Shown: piece after piece, positions 7,454-16,890 of the stretch
Layout of the letters: each line of letters opens with the position of its first letter
Position numbering within the stretch: position 1 is the first letter of the stretch
Assembly (NCBI GenBank): GCA_963728825.1
Contig: CAVSLA010000005.1
Coordinates: forward strand, 620,001-684,000
Source of the DNA: CAVREM01 sp963728825
GTDB lineage: Bacteria > Acidobacteriota > Vicinamibacteria > Vicinamibacterales > CAVVIG01
DNA length: 64,000 nucleotides
Direction of reading: 5' to 3'
The notes under the pieces: generated by a model
What the model saw: the letters and a program-made list of their open reading frames with translations, nothing else
Database searches by the model: none
What the model was told of the DNA's origin: nothing
Translations under genes and position numbers: made by a program

Positions 7454-9835
7454 GTGGCAGACAAGCTGGCTGACAACACGCCGGGATGGCGGCGAGCTCT
7501 GTACGAGTGGCTGCTCGGACCGTCCCCGCACCCGGATTCAGGCGGAAAGGTAGCCGCCCGTTCGACCGAGCTGCCGGGACGGATTGGCCACTACTCGATC
7601 GACCGCAAGCTCGGCGAAGGCGGGATGGGAGTGGTCTACGCGGCCCATGACGACCGTCTCCAACGCACCGTCGCCATCAAGACGATGTCGTCGGTGGCCG
7701 ACGATGAGATCGCGCGAAAGCGGTTCTGGCGCGAGGCGCGCGCCGCGGCCAGCGTCAATCATCCAAATGTCTGCCAGATTCACGAGATCGGCGAGGACGC
7801 CGGCACGCTGTTCATCGCGATGGAGCTGCTCGAAGGCGAGTCGTTGGCCGAACGGCTCCGCCGCGGACCGCTTCGCATCCCGGAGGCGATGCCGATGGCG
7901 CTCGGCATGCTGGCGGCGCTGTCCGCGTTGCACAGCCGCGGGCTGGTGCACCGCGATCTGAAGCCGTCGAACGTGTTCCTCACGCCGCACGGCGTCAAGC
8001 TGCTGGACTTCGGCCTGGCGCGGCCCCAACCGGAAGGGTCGCTCGCCTCCATGGTCGAACTGACTCAGAGCGGGATCGTCATCGGCACGCCACGCTACAT
8101 GGCCCCGGAACAGGCGACCGGGGGCAGCGTCGATGCGCGCTCAGACCTGTTCGCGGCCGGCGCCATCCTGTTTGAGATGCTCGCCGGGCGTCCGGCGTTC
8201 GGCGGCGGCACGATCATCGACGTACTGCATGCGACGCTGCACGAACAGCCGCCCGCACTCACCGGATCGCCGGCGATCGCGGCGGTCGACCGGGTAATCC
8301 GGCGGGCACTCGCCAAGCGGCCTGCCGACCGGTTCGCATCAGCCGATGAGCTCGCGGAGGAGCTCCGCGAGCTGCGCGGCACGGGCGTGGACGATACGCG
8401 GGTGGTCGCCCGCGCGTTGACGCGGATCGTCGTGCTGCCGTTCCGCGTGTTGCGCCCCGATCCGGAGACCGACTTCCTCGCGTTCAGCCTCCCTGACGCG
8501 ATCGCCACCTCTCTGTCCGGAGTCGGCTCGCTGGTGGTCCGTTCGAGTGCCACGGCAGCCCGCTTCGCCGGGGAGGTTCCGGACCTCAAGAAGCTGGCGG
8601 CCGAGGCGGACGTCGATCGGGTCGTCATGGGTACGCTGCTGCGCGCCGGCGATCAGGTGCGTGCCACGGCGCAGCTCGTCGAGGCGCCCGGAGGCACGCT
8701 GCTCACCTCGCACACCATTCACTCACCGCTCGGCGATCTGTTTGCCCTCCAGGACGACATCGCACGGCGCGTCGTCACCGCGCTGTCGCTGCCGCTGGCG
8801 GGCGATGCCATCTCGCCGCCGCCTGAAGCACCCAAGAACCCGCGGGCGTATGAGTTCTATCTGCGCGGCAACGAGATGACCCGTTCGTACGACACGCTGC
8901 CTGAGGCGCGAGATCTCTATCTGCGGGCGCTCGAGCTCGATCCGCAGTTCGCGCTGGCGTGGGCCCAGCTCGGACGTTGTTACCGGGTGATTGGCAAGTT
9001 CGTTCAAGGCACACCCGACAGCGAATCGCACGCTCAGCAGGCGTTCCAGCGTGCACTCGCCATCAATCCACGCCTCTCGGTGGCTCACAAGTTCTACGCC
9101 ACCCTGGAAGCGGACATCGGCCAGGCGCCGCAGGCGATGGTGCGCCTGCTCGGTGAAGCAGCGCGCCACGGCAACGATCCCGAGCTGTTTGCCGGCCTGG
9201 TCCACACCTGCCGTTACTGCGGGCTCTACGATGAAGCGGTCGCAGCCCACGCCGAGGCGCGGCGGCTCGATCCCAATGTCTCGACCAGTCTGCAGCAGAC
9301 GCTGCTGATGACGGACGATCTCGAGCGGATGCTCGCCGTCGATCTTCCGGCGATCGGCGGCGGCGACGCAGGCATTCGAATCATGGGACTCGGCCTGGGC
9401 GGACGCCGTGAGGAAGCCCGCGAGGCGTTGATCGTCATGCGTGGTTCGATTCAGCTGCCGGCGTTCAAGGCGTGGACCACCTATTTGATGGCGTGGCTCG
9501 ATCGTCGCCCGGAGGAGATGCTGCTGCACATCGGGGAGCTGAGCGCCCTGAAAATCCAGGAAGATCCCGAGGCGATTTTCCTGGAGGGCTGGCTGCTGTG
9601 CGACGCAGGCGCCTACACGCCAGGGCTCGAGCATCTGGGGCGCGCGATCGCCAAGGGCTACTACGCGGCGCCGACGCTGCGGCGCAGTCGCCACTTCGAC
9701 CCTCTCCGATCCGATCCGACGTTTCGAGCGGTCCAGGCGGACGCCGACGCGGGACAGCAGCGGGCCTTGGCAGCGTTCCAGGACGCCGGCGGTGAACGTC
9801 TCCTCGGGCGGCAGCCGGTGCGCGGCGCCGCATGA
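7454..9835 (+). CDS. Ser/Thr protein kinase with TolB-like domain and TPR repeats
   Basis: A 793-aa cytosolic Hanks-type kinase. Residues 46-310 are the kinase: glycine loop GEGGMGVVY, catalytic Lys76 in AIK, HRDLKPSN with Asp168, DFG 185-187, GTPRYMAPE. Residues 323-445 form a TolB/FlgO-like module (IVVLPFRVL, DAIATSLSG, RVVMGTLLRAGDQVRATAQLV). Residues 463-790 hold TPR-like helices (YEFYLRGNEM, ARDLYLRALELDPQFALAW, AFQRALAINPRLSVAH). There is no transmembrane segment. All catalytic residues are present, so it should be active. The stop overlaps the DUF1569 start by ATGA, so the two are coupled. Such kinase-TPR proteins are abundant in acidobacteria; targets unknown. Confidence 0.9.
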   Translation: MADKLADNTPGWRRALYEWLLGPSPHPDSGGKVAARSTELPGRIGHYSIDRKLGEGGMGVVYAAHDDRLQRTVAIKTMSSVADDEIARKRFWREARAAASVNHPNVCQIHEIGEDAGTLFIAMELLEGESLAERLRRGPLRIPEAMPMALGMLAALSALHSRGLVHRDLKPSNVFLTPHGVKLLDFGLARPQPEGSLASMVELTQSGIVIGTPRYMAPEQATGGSVDARSDLFAAGAILFEMLAGRPAFGGGTIIDVLHATLHEQPPALTGSPAIAAVDRVIRRALAKRPADRFASADELAEELRELRGTGVDDTRVVARALTRIVVLPFRVLRPDPETDFLAFSLPDAIATSLSGVGSLVVRSSATAARFAGEVPDLKKLAAEADVDRVVMGTLLRAGDQVRATAQLVEAPGGTLLTSHTIHSPLGDLFALQDDIARRVVTALSLPLAGDAISPPPEAPKNPRAYEFYLRGNEMTRSYDTLPEARDLYLRALELDPQFALAWAQLGRCYRVIGKFVQGTPDSESHAQQAFQRALAINPRLSVAHKFYATLEADIGQAPQAMVRLLGEAARHGNDPELFAGLVHTCRYCGLYDEAVAAHAEARRLDPNVSTSLQQTLLMTDDLERMLAVDLPAIGGGDAGIRIMGLGLGGRREEAREALIVMRGSIQLPAFKAWTTYLMAWLDRRPEEMLLHIGELSALKIQEDPEAIFLEGWLLCDAGAYTPGLEHLGRAIAKGYYAAPTLRRSRHFDPLRSDPTFRAVQADADAGQQRALAAFQDAGGERLLGRQPVRGAA

Positions 9836-10290
9836 AGACGCTCGCGCATCCGTCTGATGCTGCTGAGCTCGGGCAACGCTTGAGAACGCTTCGCGCCGAC
9901 AGCGCGGGCCGATGGGGACGCATGTCGGCACCGCAGATGATCTGCCACGTCGGGGACGCGCTGCGGATGGCCATCGGCGAGCGGCCCGTCAGCGATGGGA
10001 GCGGGCCGCTGCAACGAACAATCGTCAAGTGGATCGCGCTCTACCTGCCGCTGGCATGGCCGGCGGGATTCCTCACTCGCCCCGAGATCGATCAGGTGGC
10101 CGGCGGCGGGACGAAGCCTGGCGAGTTCGCGCGCGACGTCGCGCAGGTCGAGGCGCTGCTGACACTGGTCGCCAGCGCGAGACCAGACTCATGGCCGGTG
10201 CATCCGATCTTCGGCCGGATGTCGCACAACGCCTGGCTGCGATGGGCCTACCTCCATACCGATCACCACCTCCGTCAGTTCGGCGCGTAA
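9832..10290 (+). CDS. DUF1569 family protein (DinB-like fold)
   Basis: A 152-aa small cytosolic protein. MSAPQMICHVGDALRMA near residue 25 and the C-terminal WAYLHTDHHLRQFG supply three histidines in the positions typical of DUF1569/DinB four-helix metal-binding proteins. ATGA overlap with the upstream kinase implies co-translation. A thiol-transferase or metal-dependent role is only an inference from the fold. Confidence 0.75.
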   Translation: MKTLAHPSDAAELGQRLRTLRADSAGRWGRMSAPQMICHVGDALRMAIGERPVSDGSGPLQRTIVKWIALYLPLAWPAGFLTRPEIDQVAGGGTKPGEFARDVAQVEALLTLVASARPDSWPVHPIFGRMSHNAWLRWAYLHTDHHLRQFGA

Positions 10291-10346
10291 GAGGGAAACG
10301 TTACGGCCGAGTCGCGATTGATGAATCCAGGTCCGGCGCCTTCAGG

Positions 10347-12086
10347 GTGAGTCTGAATGGCCTGACACCGCGGGAGCGGTATGGCATCTGGCTCGTCGAC
10401 GCCTCCGAAAGCGCGTCGCTTCCCGCGACGACGATCAGGCTGGCCACTGTCCTCGCCAGCGGATCGTCCGCGCTCGTGACCGGTAGCCTTGCGGCGGTCC
10501 GCCTGCCTGACGGCTTCACGCTCGACCGCTTCGTCGTGGCATCCGGCATTCAGTCGCCGGCGCCTCCGCTGGCGTCGGGCTCGGTCAATGTGTTCCAGAA
10601 GATCCTGTTTCGGCGCCTGAGCCTCCTGAATGAAAGCAGCAGCACGGTCGTCTTCCAGGAGACAGCCGCCAGACCGAAACTCTTCGCGCTGGTGCCTGAT
10701 CTTGCGGCGCAGACCAGGACAGAGCTCTCCGCGACGGCCACGGCGTCTTCGGCGCTCGAAACGACGACACTGGCCGCGGCCACGTCGGTGCAGCTCGACA
10801 GGCTGATCGCCAAAGGCGCGACGTTGTTCTTCGAGGGCACGTTCGGCGGCAACGGCCGAACCTGCGGAACCTGTCATCCCGCGAGCAACAACTTCACGAT
10901 CGACCCGGCGTTCATCAGCACGCTGCCGGCGACCGATCCGCTGTTCGTCGCGGAGTTCAACCCGGCATTGGCGCAGCTCGAACGGCCGCAGCTGATGCGA
11001 GCGTACGGTCTCATCCTGGAAAACCTCGACGGCCTCGACGACCCGGCCAACCGCTTCGTGATGCGGGGTGTGCCTCATACGCTGGGCCTGCAGGTGTCGC
11101 TGGACCGTGATATGGGCCTCCCGGGTGCACCGGCACAGATGACCGGTTGGAGCGGAGACGGCGCGCCAGGCACCGGGTCGTTGCGTGAGTTCGCGATCGG
11201 CGCAGTCACGCAGCACTTCACCAGATCCCTGGAGCGCGTAGCGGGGCGGGACTTCCGGCTGCCGACCGAGCACCAGCTCGACGCCATGGAAGCATTTCAA
11301 CTGTCGCTCGGCCGCTTCACTGATTTCGATCTGATGAAGATCACCTTTCAGGATCCCAACGTCGAGACCGGACGCGCGCTCTTCGTCAGCGGCACCGGAG
11401 ATCCGGAAGCGGGCGGCAGCTGCGGATTCTGTCATCGCAACGCGGGGGCGCTCTCGACCAATCTCCAGAATCGCAACTTCGACAGCAACATCGAAGCAGC
11501 CACTCACCCGGCACGAGCGCTGGAACACTTTCCCGTAGACGGCGGGTTCGGCCATAGAGACAACCAGGACGGTACCTATGGCGATCGTACGTTCAACGTG
11601 GCGTCCGTGGTCGAGGCGGCCGACACACCGCCGTTCTTCCACAACAACCTCGTGAACACGCTCGAAGAAGTGGTGCAGTTCTACTCGGGTCCCGAGTTCA
11701 ACGCACCGCCGCGCCCCGCCTCGGGTCAAATCCGCTTCAATGCCGCGCAGGTGGCTCAAGTCGCCAACTTCATGCGCGCCGTGAATGTGCTCGACAACAT
11801 CGACGTGGCGCGCCGCGAGTTGAAGGAGATCCTCACGAACACCAATAACGCAACCAATGAGCAGCGGACCCGCCTCGGGATGGCACTCGACGGAACAGAC
11901 GACGCCATTCAGGTGCTCAACCAGGGCGGGATCTTTCCGTCGGCGGTGACCCAGCTCACTGCGGCCCGGACCACGCTGACGGCGGCGCTCGCCGCCTCGA
12001 CGGTCACCGAGCGGCGGCAGCTCGCACAGCAGGGACTCGCCACACTCACTCAGGCGAGAAGTGCCCTCGCCACGTTCGCGCCCTAG
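10347..12086 (+). CDS. Di-haem cytochrome c, probably 5'-truncated
   Basis: Two haem sites are present: CGTCH (DNA about 10862) and CGFCH (about 11420), with a C-terminal helix-rich part. The pattern resembles bacterial di-haem cytochrome/peroxidase-like proteins (FEGTFGGNGRTCGTCH; MRGVPHTLGL; FFHNNLVNTLEEVVQFY). These need export for haem attachment, yet no signal peptide is found. The frame is open back to 9912, but there it only shadows the DUF1569 gene. Recognisable sequence (YGRVAID...GAFRVSLNGL) begins about 20 bases after the DUF1569 stop. GTG 10347 is the first start past the overlap and would cut into this beta domain. The N-terminus has probably been lost by deletion. Confidence 0.65.
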   Translation: MSLNGLTPRERYGIWLVDASESASLPATTIRLATVLASGSSALVTGSLAAVRLPDGFTLDRFVVASGIQSPAPPLASGSVNVFQKILFRRLSLLNESSSTVVFQETAARPKLFALVPDLAAQTRTELSATATASSALETTTLAAATSVQLDRLIAKGATLFFEGTFGGNGRTCGTCHPASNNFTIDPAFISTLPATDPLFVAEFNPALAQLERPQLMRAYGLILENLDGLDDPANRFVMRGVPHTLGLQVSLDRDMGLPGAPAQMTGWSGDGAPGTGSLREFAIGAVTQHFTRSLERVAGRDFRLPTEHQLDAMEAFQLSLGRFTDFDLMKITFQDPNVETGRALFVSGTGDPEAGGSCGFCHRNAGALSTNLQNRNFDSNIEAATHPARALEHFPVDGGFGHRDNQDGTYGDRTFNVASVVEAADTPPFFHNNLVNTLEEVVQFYSGPEFNAPPRPASGQIRFNAAQVAQVANFMRAVNVLDNIDVARRELKEILTNTNNATNEQRTRLGMALDGTDDAIQVLNQGGIFPSAVTQLTAARTTLTAALAASTVTERRQLAQQGLATLTQARSALATFAP

Positions 12087-12093
12087 AAAGAAA

Positions 12094-12141
12094 GGGACGG
12101 GGATAATTTCCGCTGAACATCACGGAAATTATCCCTGTCCC
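12094..12141. repeat. GGGACGGGGAT palindrome, copy 2
   Basis: GGGACGGGGATAATTTCCG, a 10-nt loop, then CGGAAATTATCCCTGTCCC: a 19-bp stem with one G-T-type mismatch. The outer 11 bases match copy 1 at 1955-1992 while the inner stem differs. It sits between convergent genes, and its right arm encodes the last codons and stop of the gene at 12129-12611. Confidence 0.75.
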
Positions 12142-12611
12142 CTTTTGGAACCGACGAGCGCGAGGCACACCGAGCCGATGCCGATCAGCCGGCCGATGCC
12201 CGACGCGAAGACGACCGAGCCGTTGACGAACATGAAGACGAACAACGCGAGTCGTGCTCGTTCGAAACCAATCGACCGCGAGACGTGGGAGTCGGTCGCC
12301 ATCCACCACCAGCAGACGTCGGCCAGCCAGAGGGTCAGAAAGACGTAATTGACGTAGATCCCACCGCGCCAACCCCAACCGACCACGTCGGCCGACTGCC
12401 GCACCGTCGCTGCAACGGCGGCCTCATGATTCCACTCGTACACCATGTGGAAGGCGAAGACGACGTGGAGGAAGGCGAGCGCGATGCCAACGGTCCAGGT
12501 GGCGCGTGCCAGCCGGTCGAGATGAGGTGAGCGCCGCATGAGGGCCTCGCCGAGCGCCCACAATACCGTCGCCAGGATCATCGTGCCGCGCACGAAGGAC
12601 AAAGGTGTCAA
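12129..12611 (-). CDS. Four-helix membrane protein of unknown function
   Basis: A 160-aa integral membrane protein with about four to five hydrophobic helices (near residues 5-22, 36-56, 85-105 and 118-148). Between helices 2 and 3 is HMVYEWNHEAAVAATVR, with several polar and His residues that could bind metal or haem. The stop codon (12129-12131) and the last Gly-Gln-Gly codons lie inside the right arm of a palindromic repeat, so the natural C-terminus may have been altered by repeat insertion. Function not recognised. Confidence 0.65.
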   Translation of the reverse strand: MTPLSFVRGTMILATVLWALGEALMRRSPHLDRLARATWTVGIALAFLHVVFAFHMVYEWNHEAAVAATVRQSADVVGWGWRGGIYVNYVFLTLWLADVCWWWMATDSHVSRSIGFERARLALFVFMFVNGSVVFASGIGRLIGIGSVCLALVGSKRGQG

Positions 12612-12668
12612 TGTGTATTGCCAGTCGTCGGTCGACTGAACTAAGGTTACCGCCGAAAGGAACTCGCC

Positions 12669-13178
12669 ATGGGGTTGGCTCGACGCATGGTGGTACTGGC
12701 AGTCGTGGTGGTCATGGCCGTCGCCCTGTTTGGCGGAGGCTGGCTGGTCGGCAGGCTTGGCATCGGCTCGGTGGTCGATCCGGCATCGCTCACCGACGCA
12801 GAGCGCCAGTTCTCCGAGCGGATGCGGGACGTCAGCCTGGTCGGCTCATTTACCATCGCGGGCCGCGAGGACCGTACGCCGCGTCCCGATCGCTACGACA
12901 TCTTCAGCGTCGAGAAGCTCGGCGCCGATCTGTGGCGGTTCAACGCCCGGATGGATTGCTGCGGCGTGAACGGCGCGACGCTGCCGATTGCCGTGCCGAT
13001 GCGCTGGCACGGTGATACGCCGATGATCATGATGACCGATACCAGCATCCCGGGAGTGGGGACGTTCACCGTCCGGGTATTCTTCTACGGGGACCGCTAT
13101 GCGGGGACGTGGCAACATGGTGACGTCGGCGGCCACATGTCCGGGCGCATCGAGAAGCGGGCGCAGTCCGATCAGTAA
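12669..13178 (+). CDS. Membrane-anchored hypothetical protein
   Basis: A 169-aa protein. AAAGGAACTCGCC precedes ATG 12669. Residues 7-29 form one membrane helix or uncleaved signal (RRMVVLAVVVVMAVALFGG). The remaining 140 aa look like a periplasmic beta-rich domain (GSFTIAGRED, YDIFSVEKLGADLWRFNARM, TFTVRVFFYGDRYAGTW) containing adjacent cysteines (DCCG) that could form a vicinal disulfide. No family recognised; the YAGTWQHG segment resembles lipocalin-like sheets. Confidence 0.65.
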   Translation: MGLARRMVVLAVVVVMAVALFGGGWLVGRLGIGSVVDPASLTDAERQFSERMRDVSLVGSFTIAGREDRTPRPDRYDIFSVEKLGADLWRFNARMDCCGVNGATLPIAVPMRWHGDTPMIMMTDTSIPGVGTFTVRVFFYGDRYAGTWQHGDVGGHMSGRIEKRAQSDQ

Positions 13179-13226
13179 CACCGCCGCCCGCCGGGCGCGG
13201 GGCGAGCGCCCCGCCGACCAACCTGC

Positions 13227-14465
13227 ATGAGCGCGATGTCCACGCGACGACACCTCCTGGCAGTGGCGCTGCTGGCTGCGGCCGCGGTCGTCGACGCCGA
13301 AGACTGGCCGCAGTTTCGCGGCCCGACCGGTCAGGGCATCTCGACGGAGATCGATCTCCCGCTCGAATGGAGTGAATCGCGCAATGTGCAGTGGAAGACG
13401 GCCATTCCGGGAACGGGCTGGTCGTCGCCGGTCGTCGCCGGCGGACGCGTCTGGCTGACCACGGCGGTCGTCGAGCGCGGCGCGACGTCGCTGCGTGCGC
13501 TCGGTTTCGACGTCGAAAGCGGCCGACTGGTCGTCAACGCCGAGGTCTTTCGGATCAACCGGCGTAATACGCTCAATCCGAAGAACAGCCACGCCTCTCC
13601 CACACCGATCGTCGAGCAGAACCGCGTCTACGTGCATTTCGGCGCCGACGGCACGGCCGCGCTCACGACCGTTGGCGAAATCGTGTGGCGCGCGCAATTC
13701 CCCTATGAGTCGCAGCACGGCAACGGCGGCTCACCGACGCTCTACAAGGACTGGTTGATCCTCAGCAGCGATGGCAGCGACACCGCGTTCGTGGTGGCCG
13801 TCGACAAGCGAACCGGCGCCGTCCGGTGGAAGACGCCGCGTCGCCAGCCGTACGATCAGGCGTATTCGACGCCGCTGCTGATTCGGGTCGGCGAACGCGA
13901 TCAGCTGGTCAGTGTCGGAGCGTACCGGGCGGCCGCCTATGACCCGGAGTCGGGCGGCGAAATCTGGCGCGTCGGCTACGCCAACGGATTCTCGAACGTG
14001 CCGCGGCCGGTGTTCGCACACGGTCTGGTCTATATCACCACCGGTTTTCAGGAGCCCGAGCTGCTGGCGGTCCGCGCCGACGGCAAAGGCGACGTCACCC
14101 GCAGTCATGTCGCGTGGAGGTTAGGACGTTCGGTGCCGCACACCCCGTCACCGCTCGTCGTCGGCGACGAGCTCTATGTCATCAATGACCTCGGGATCGC
14201 GACCTGCCTCGATGCCCGAACCGGAGCCGTCCACTGGCGCGAGCGGATCGGCGGCAACCATTCGGCTTCGCCGATCTTCGCTGATGGACGCATCTACTTT
14301 TTGAGCGAAGAAGGGATCGCGACGGTCATCGCCCCGGCGAAGCAGTTCCAGAGACTCGCCAGGAACACGCTGGACGGCTCGGCGCTTGCGTCGATGGCGG
14401 TGTCGGATCGCTCGATCTTCGTCCGAACGGACACCTCGTTGTATCGACTTGCCGTCCCCCGCTGA
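13227..14465 (+). CDS. Secreted PQQ-like beta-propeller protein
   Basis: A 412-aa exported protein. A signal peptide spans residues 1-22 (MSTRRHLLAVALLAAAAVVDA from an alternative ATG at 13236). The mature protein starts EDWPQFRGPTGQG, the usual entry of acidobacterial PQQ-like propeller proteins. Blade motifs follow: VQWKTAIPGTGWSSP, GAVRWKTPR, GGEIWRV, LDARTGAVHWRERIGG. No CXXCH and no clear PQQ-pocket motif, so it is more likely a scaffold or BamB-like protein than a dehydrogenase. The 3' end lies 19 bp before the preferred start of the YfhO-like gene, so the two are probably co-transcribed. Confidence 0.8.
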   Translation: MSAMSTRRHLLAVALLAAAAVVDAEDWPQFRGPTGQGISTEIDLPLEWSESRNVQWKTAIPGTGWSSPVVAGGRVWLTTAVVERGATSLRALGFDVESGRLVVNAEVFRINRRNTLNPKNSHASPTPIVEQNRVYVHFGADGTAALTTVGEIVWRAQFPYESQHGNGGSPTLYKDWLILSSDGSDTAFVVAVDKRTGAVRWKTPRRQPYDQAYSTPLLIRVGERDQLVSVGAYRAAAYDPESGGEIWRVGYANGFSNVPRPVFAHGLVYITTGFQEPELLAVRADGKGDVTRSHVAWRLGRSVPHTPSPLVVGDELYVINDLGIATCLDARTGAVHWRERIGGNHSASPIFADGRIYFLSEEGIATVIAPAKQFQRLARNTLDGSALASMAVSDRSIFVRTDTSLYRLAVPR

Positions 14466-14484
14466 CCCGGCGTCGCCCCGGACC

Positions 14485-16869
14485 GTGTCACGCCTTCTGT
14501 TTCTCGCGATCGTCGCGATCGAGCTGGCGCATACCGCAACCGCGGCGATCGGCCACCGCGTTCCCGCCGGACACGACGGATTTCAGTACTTCACGCTTCA
14601 GTACTACTTCCTGAACAACGCCCTTCAGAGCGGCGAGGTCGCACAGTGGATCCCGTACCTGAGTCACGGGACCGTCGCCACTTTCTGGTACTCGGTGCAG
14701 GGCAGCTTTCTGCAGAGTGTGCTGCTGCACAGCGCACCACTGCTGCCCAACGTCGACCTGCTGACGGTGTTTCATCTCGGGATGTTCGTGGACGCGATGA
14801 TCCTCCTCACGGGCACCTGGCTGCTGTCGCGTCGCTTCTTCCGGACACCGGCGGTCTTCTTCATCGCCGTGAGCGTGGTGGGCTCGGGCGTCTGGATGGA
14901 ACAGCCTTATTGGAACTTCCGGCTGTATTACGCGCTGCCGCTGGTGCTCGAGCTGGGTCACCGGTTTCTCGAGACCGGCCGCTGGCGATGGTTTCTCGCG
15001 GCCGCCAACCTGCTCGCGCTGCAAGCCGTGAGCAATCTCCCCTATTTCATTCCGGTCGCGTCTTTTGCGGTGTTCACGTACTTCGCGGCTTACACCGCCG
15101 CCAGCTTCGATCTCGTCCTGGCGCGCCTGCGCGCGCAGCGCTGGGGATGGCGGCCTGCGACAGCCATGCTGCTTGCCGTCACCTCGTTCGCTGTGGCGTA
15201 TGCCTGTCTGACCATCGGCACCGACGAGCTCGTCACCTACAGCCCGGGTCGCCAACCTGACGGCAGCACCGCGCTGGCCGGCTTTCTGAGCTACGGCGGC
15301 AGGGTCGGGATCCGCACGTGGCTCGATCTCGTGCTCAACGGGTCGCCATGGCTGGACATGACGTTGTACGCCGGCATCCTGATGGCGCCGCTGCTCCTGA
15401 TTGGCCTGATCGTCGTAGACCGGCGGCGCATCCATTTCGTCGTCGCCGCGATCGTCCTGCTGCTCTTCACGTTCGGTACGGTGGTGTCGATCGTGGCGTT
15501 CCATGCCTGGCCCGGCATGAGATTTTTCCGGCACATCGCGCTGGTCTCGCCGCTCGTGAAGGTGTTGTTCTGTTTCGTCGCCGGCATTGGATTCGAGTGG
15601 CTGCTCGACGCCTCGCCGCTGCGCACCCCGCGCCTGCGGGTTGCGTCAGCCGTGACGGCCCTCCTCCTGCTCGGAAGCGCCGCGCTGGCGCTGACCCTGG
15701 CTGATTCGGGAGGTTACCTGGAACTCGTGTCGGCCGCGTCGACTGACGGTTCCATCCACGCGGACGAGCCCGGACCGGTCGCGCGTCGTCTCCGCTCGTC
15801 GGGCGTGCTGGCGATCGCCGGCGGACTGATCATCGGTGCCACCCCCATCGTGCTGGGTTTTCGCCGCTTCCGCGACTCCGATCGGCTGCGGCTCGCCGCG
15901 CTCGGGGCTGTTTTGCTTTTCGTGACCGCGGACGTGTATCGCTTCAAGTTCGATCATCTGTTCAGACGGAGCGACGCTATCGGGCCGGCTGCGCGGTTCG
16001 TCACGCGCCCCTCGCCCATGACGTTTCCGGAGACGCGCGCCGATCTGACAGGAACGATCCTCAACAGCCCGCGAATGCAGGCGACGCTCGGTTTCAACCG
16101 GTTGTTGCTGTCGTACATCCAGGGACGCAGCGCCAGAGGGACCCAATACTGGACGAACCATGTGTTCCTGTTCACCGACGAGGCCGGCTCCTCGTTCAGG
16201 ATGGACTCGTGGCTTCGCCCGCTGGATCAGCTGATGCGGATGAATTGGGATGTCGCGATCGACAGCAAGGCGACGCTTCCGACGTGGGTGGATCTCGGCC
16301 GGCTGGAGTTCCCCGCCAAACACGCCGGCACCGCGAACATTGCAGGTGTGGCCGCCGACAAGCTCCGGTTCTTCACACAGGCGTACGCCGTCGCCTCAGC
16401 AGCCGACCTCGTACCGTTGATGACCGACGATTCGTACCGGGGCAACCTCCTGTTGGTCCTGCCGGCTGACACGCCGAACGGGGCAGCGTCCCCCCAACCT
16501 TGGACTTCACAACGGCCGCTCGGGGCGGACGAATCCCGTCGGTTCCGCCACGAGCTCCTCCGCTTCGACGCCAACACGGTCGCCGTCAGGGTCGTCAACT
16601 CCGAAGCGGCCACGGCGTGGATGTCATATGCGGACGTCTGGCATCCGTCGTGGAGGGCGACCGTCAATGGCCGCCCGGTGCCAGTGTACCGCGCCAACAT
16701 GGCGTACAAGGCGGTGCCGCTCGAGCCTGGCGAGAACCTGGTCGAGTTCCGATTTGGTTCGAGACTTTTTTCCGTGCTGGCGGCGCTCGCTGCGCTGAAC
16801 GCAGCGGTCTGGCTGGGTGCCGTCGCCTGGATGATCCGGAATCTTCTGCGCGCCTCGCCCCTCGGTTAG
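14485..16869 (+). CDS. YfhO-like polytopic membrane protein
   Basis: A 794-aa integral membrane protein with about 12 helices. GTG 14485 (MSRLLFLAIVAIELAHT) is preferred because the upstream open frame merely shadows the propeller gene. GHDGFQYFTLQYYFLNN resembles the first periplasmic loop of the YfhO/GT-C family, where acidic residues bind metal and lipid-linked sugar. The C-terminal 100 aa read as a periplasmic beta domain (MSYADVWHPSWRATVNGRP; AVPLEPGENLVEFRFG) followed by a final helix, which is the usual YfhO ending. Proposed role: transfer of sugars from a lipid carrier to envelope polymers (family knowledge). Confidence 0.75.
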   Translation: MSRLLFLAIVAIELAHTATAAIGHRVPAGHDGFQYFTLQYYFLNNALQSGEVAQWIPYLSHGTVATFWYSVQGSFLQSVLLHSAPLLPNVDLLTVFHLGMFVDAMILLTGTWLLSRRFFRTPAVFFIAVSVVGSGVWMEQPYWNFRLYYALPLVLELGHRFLETGRWRWFLAAANLLALQAVSNLPYFIPVASFAVFTYFAAYTAASFDLVLARLRAQRWGWRPATAMLLAVTSFAVAYACLTIGTDELVTYSPGRQPDGSTALAGFLSYGGRVGIRTWLDLVLNGSPWLDMTLYAGILMAPLLLIGLIVVDRRRIHFVVAAIVLLLFTFGTVVSIVAFHAWPGMRFFRHIALVSPLVKVLFCFVAGIGFEWLLDASPLRTPRLRVASAVTALLLLGSAALALTLADSGGYLELVSAASTDGSIHADEPGPVARRLRSSGVLAIAGGLIIGATPIVLGFRRFRDSDRLRLAALGAVLLFVTADVYRFKFDHLFRRSDAIGPAARFVTRPSPMTFPETRADLTGTILNSPRMQATLGFNRLLLSYIQGRSARGTQYWTNHVFLFTDEAGSSFRMDSWLRPLDQLMRMNWDVAIDSKATLPTWVDLGRLEFPAKHAGTANIAGVAADKLRFFTQAYAVASAADLVPLMTDDSYRGNLLLVLPADTPNGAASPQPWTSQRPLGADESRRFRHELLRFDANTVAVRVVNSEAATAWMSYADVWHPSWRATVNGRPVPVYRANMAYKAVPLEPGENLVEFRFGSRLFSVLAALAALNAAVWLGAVAWMIRNLLRASPLG

Positions 16870-16890
16870 GGAAACGGAGATTCGGAGCTA

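Noticed and set aside
9912..10346. N-terminal 145 codons before the di-haem cytochrome GTG
   Set aside because: They read the DUF1569 gene out of frame and give Arg-rich shadow sequence.
10275..11759. 494-aa minus-strand open frame
   Set aside because: Antisense to the di-haem cytochrome with its two CXXCH motifs; composition is Arg-rich shadow.
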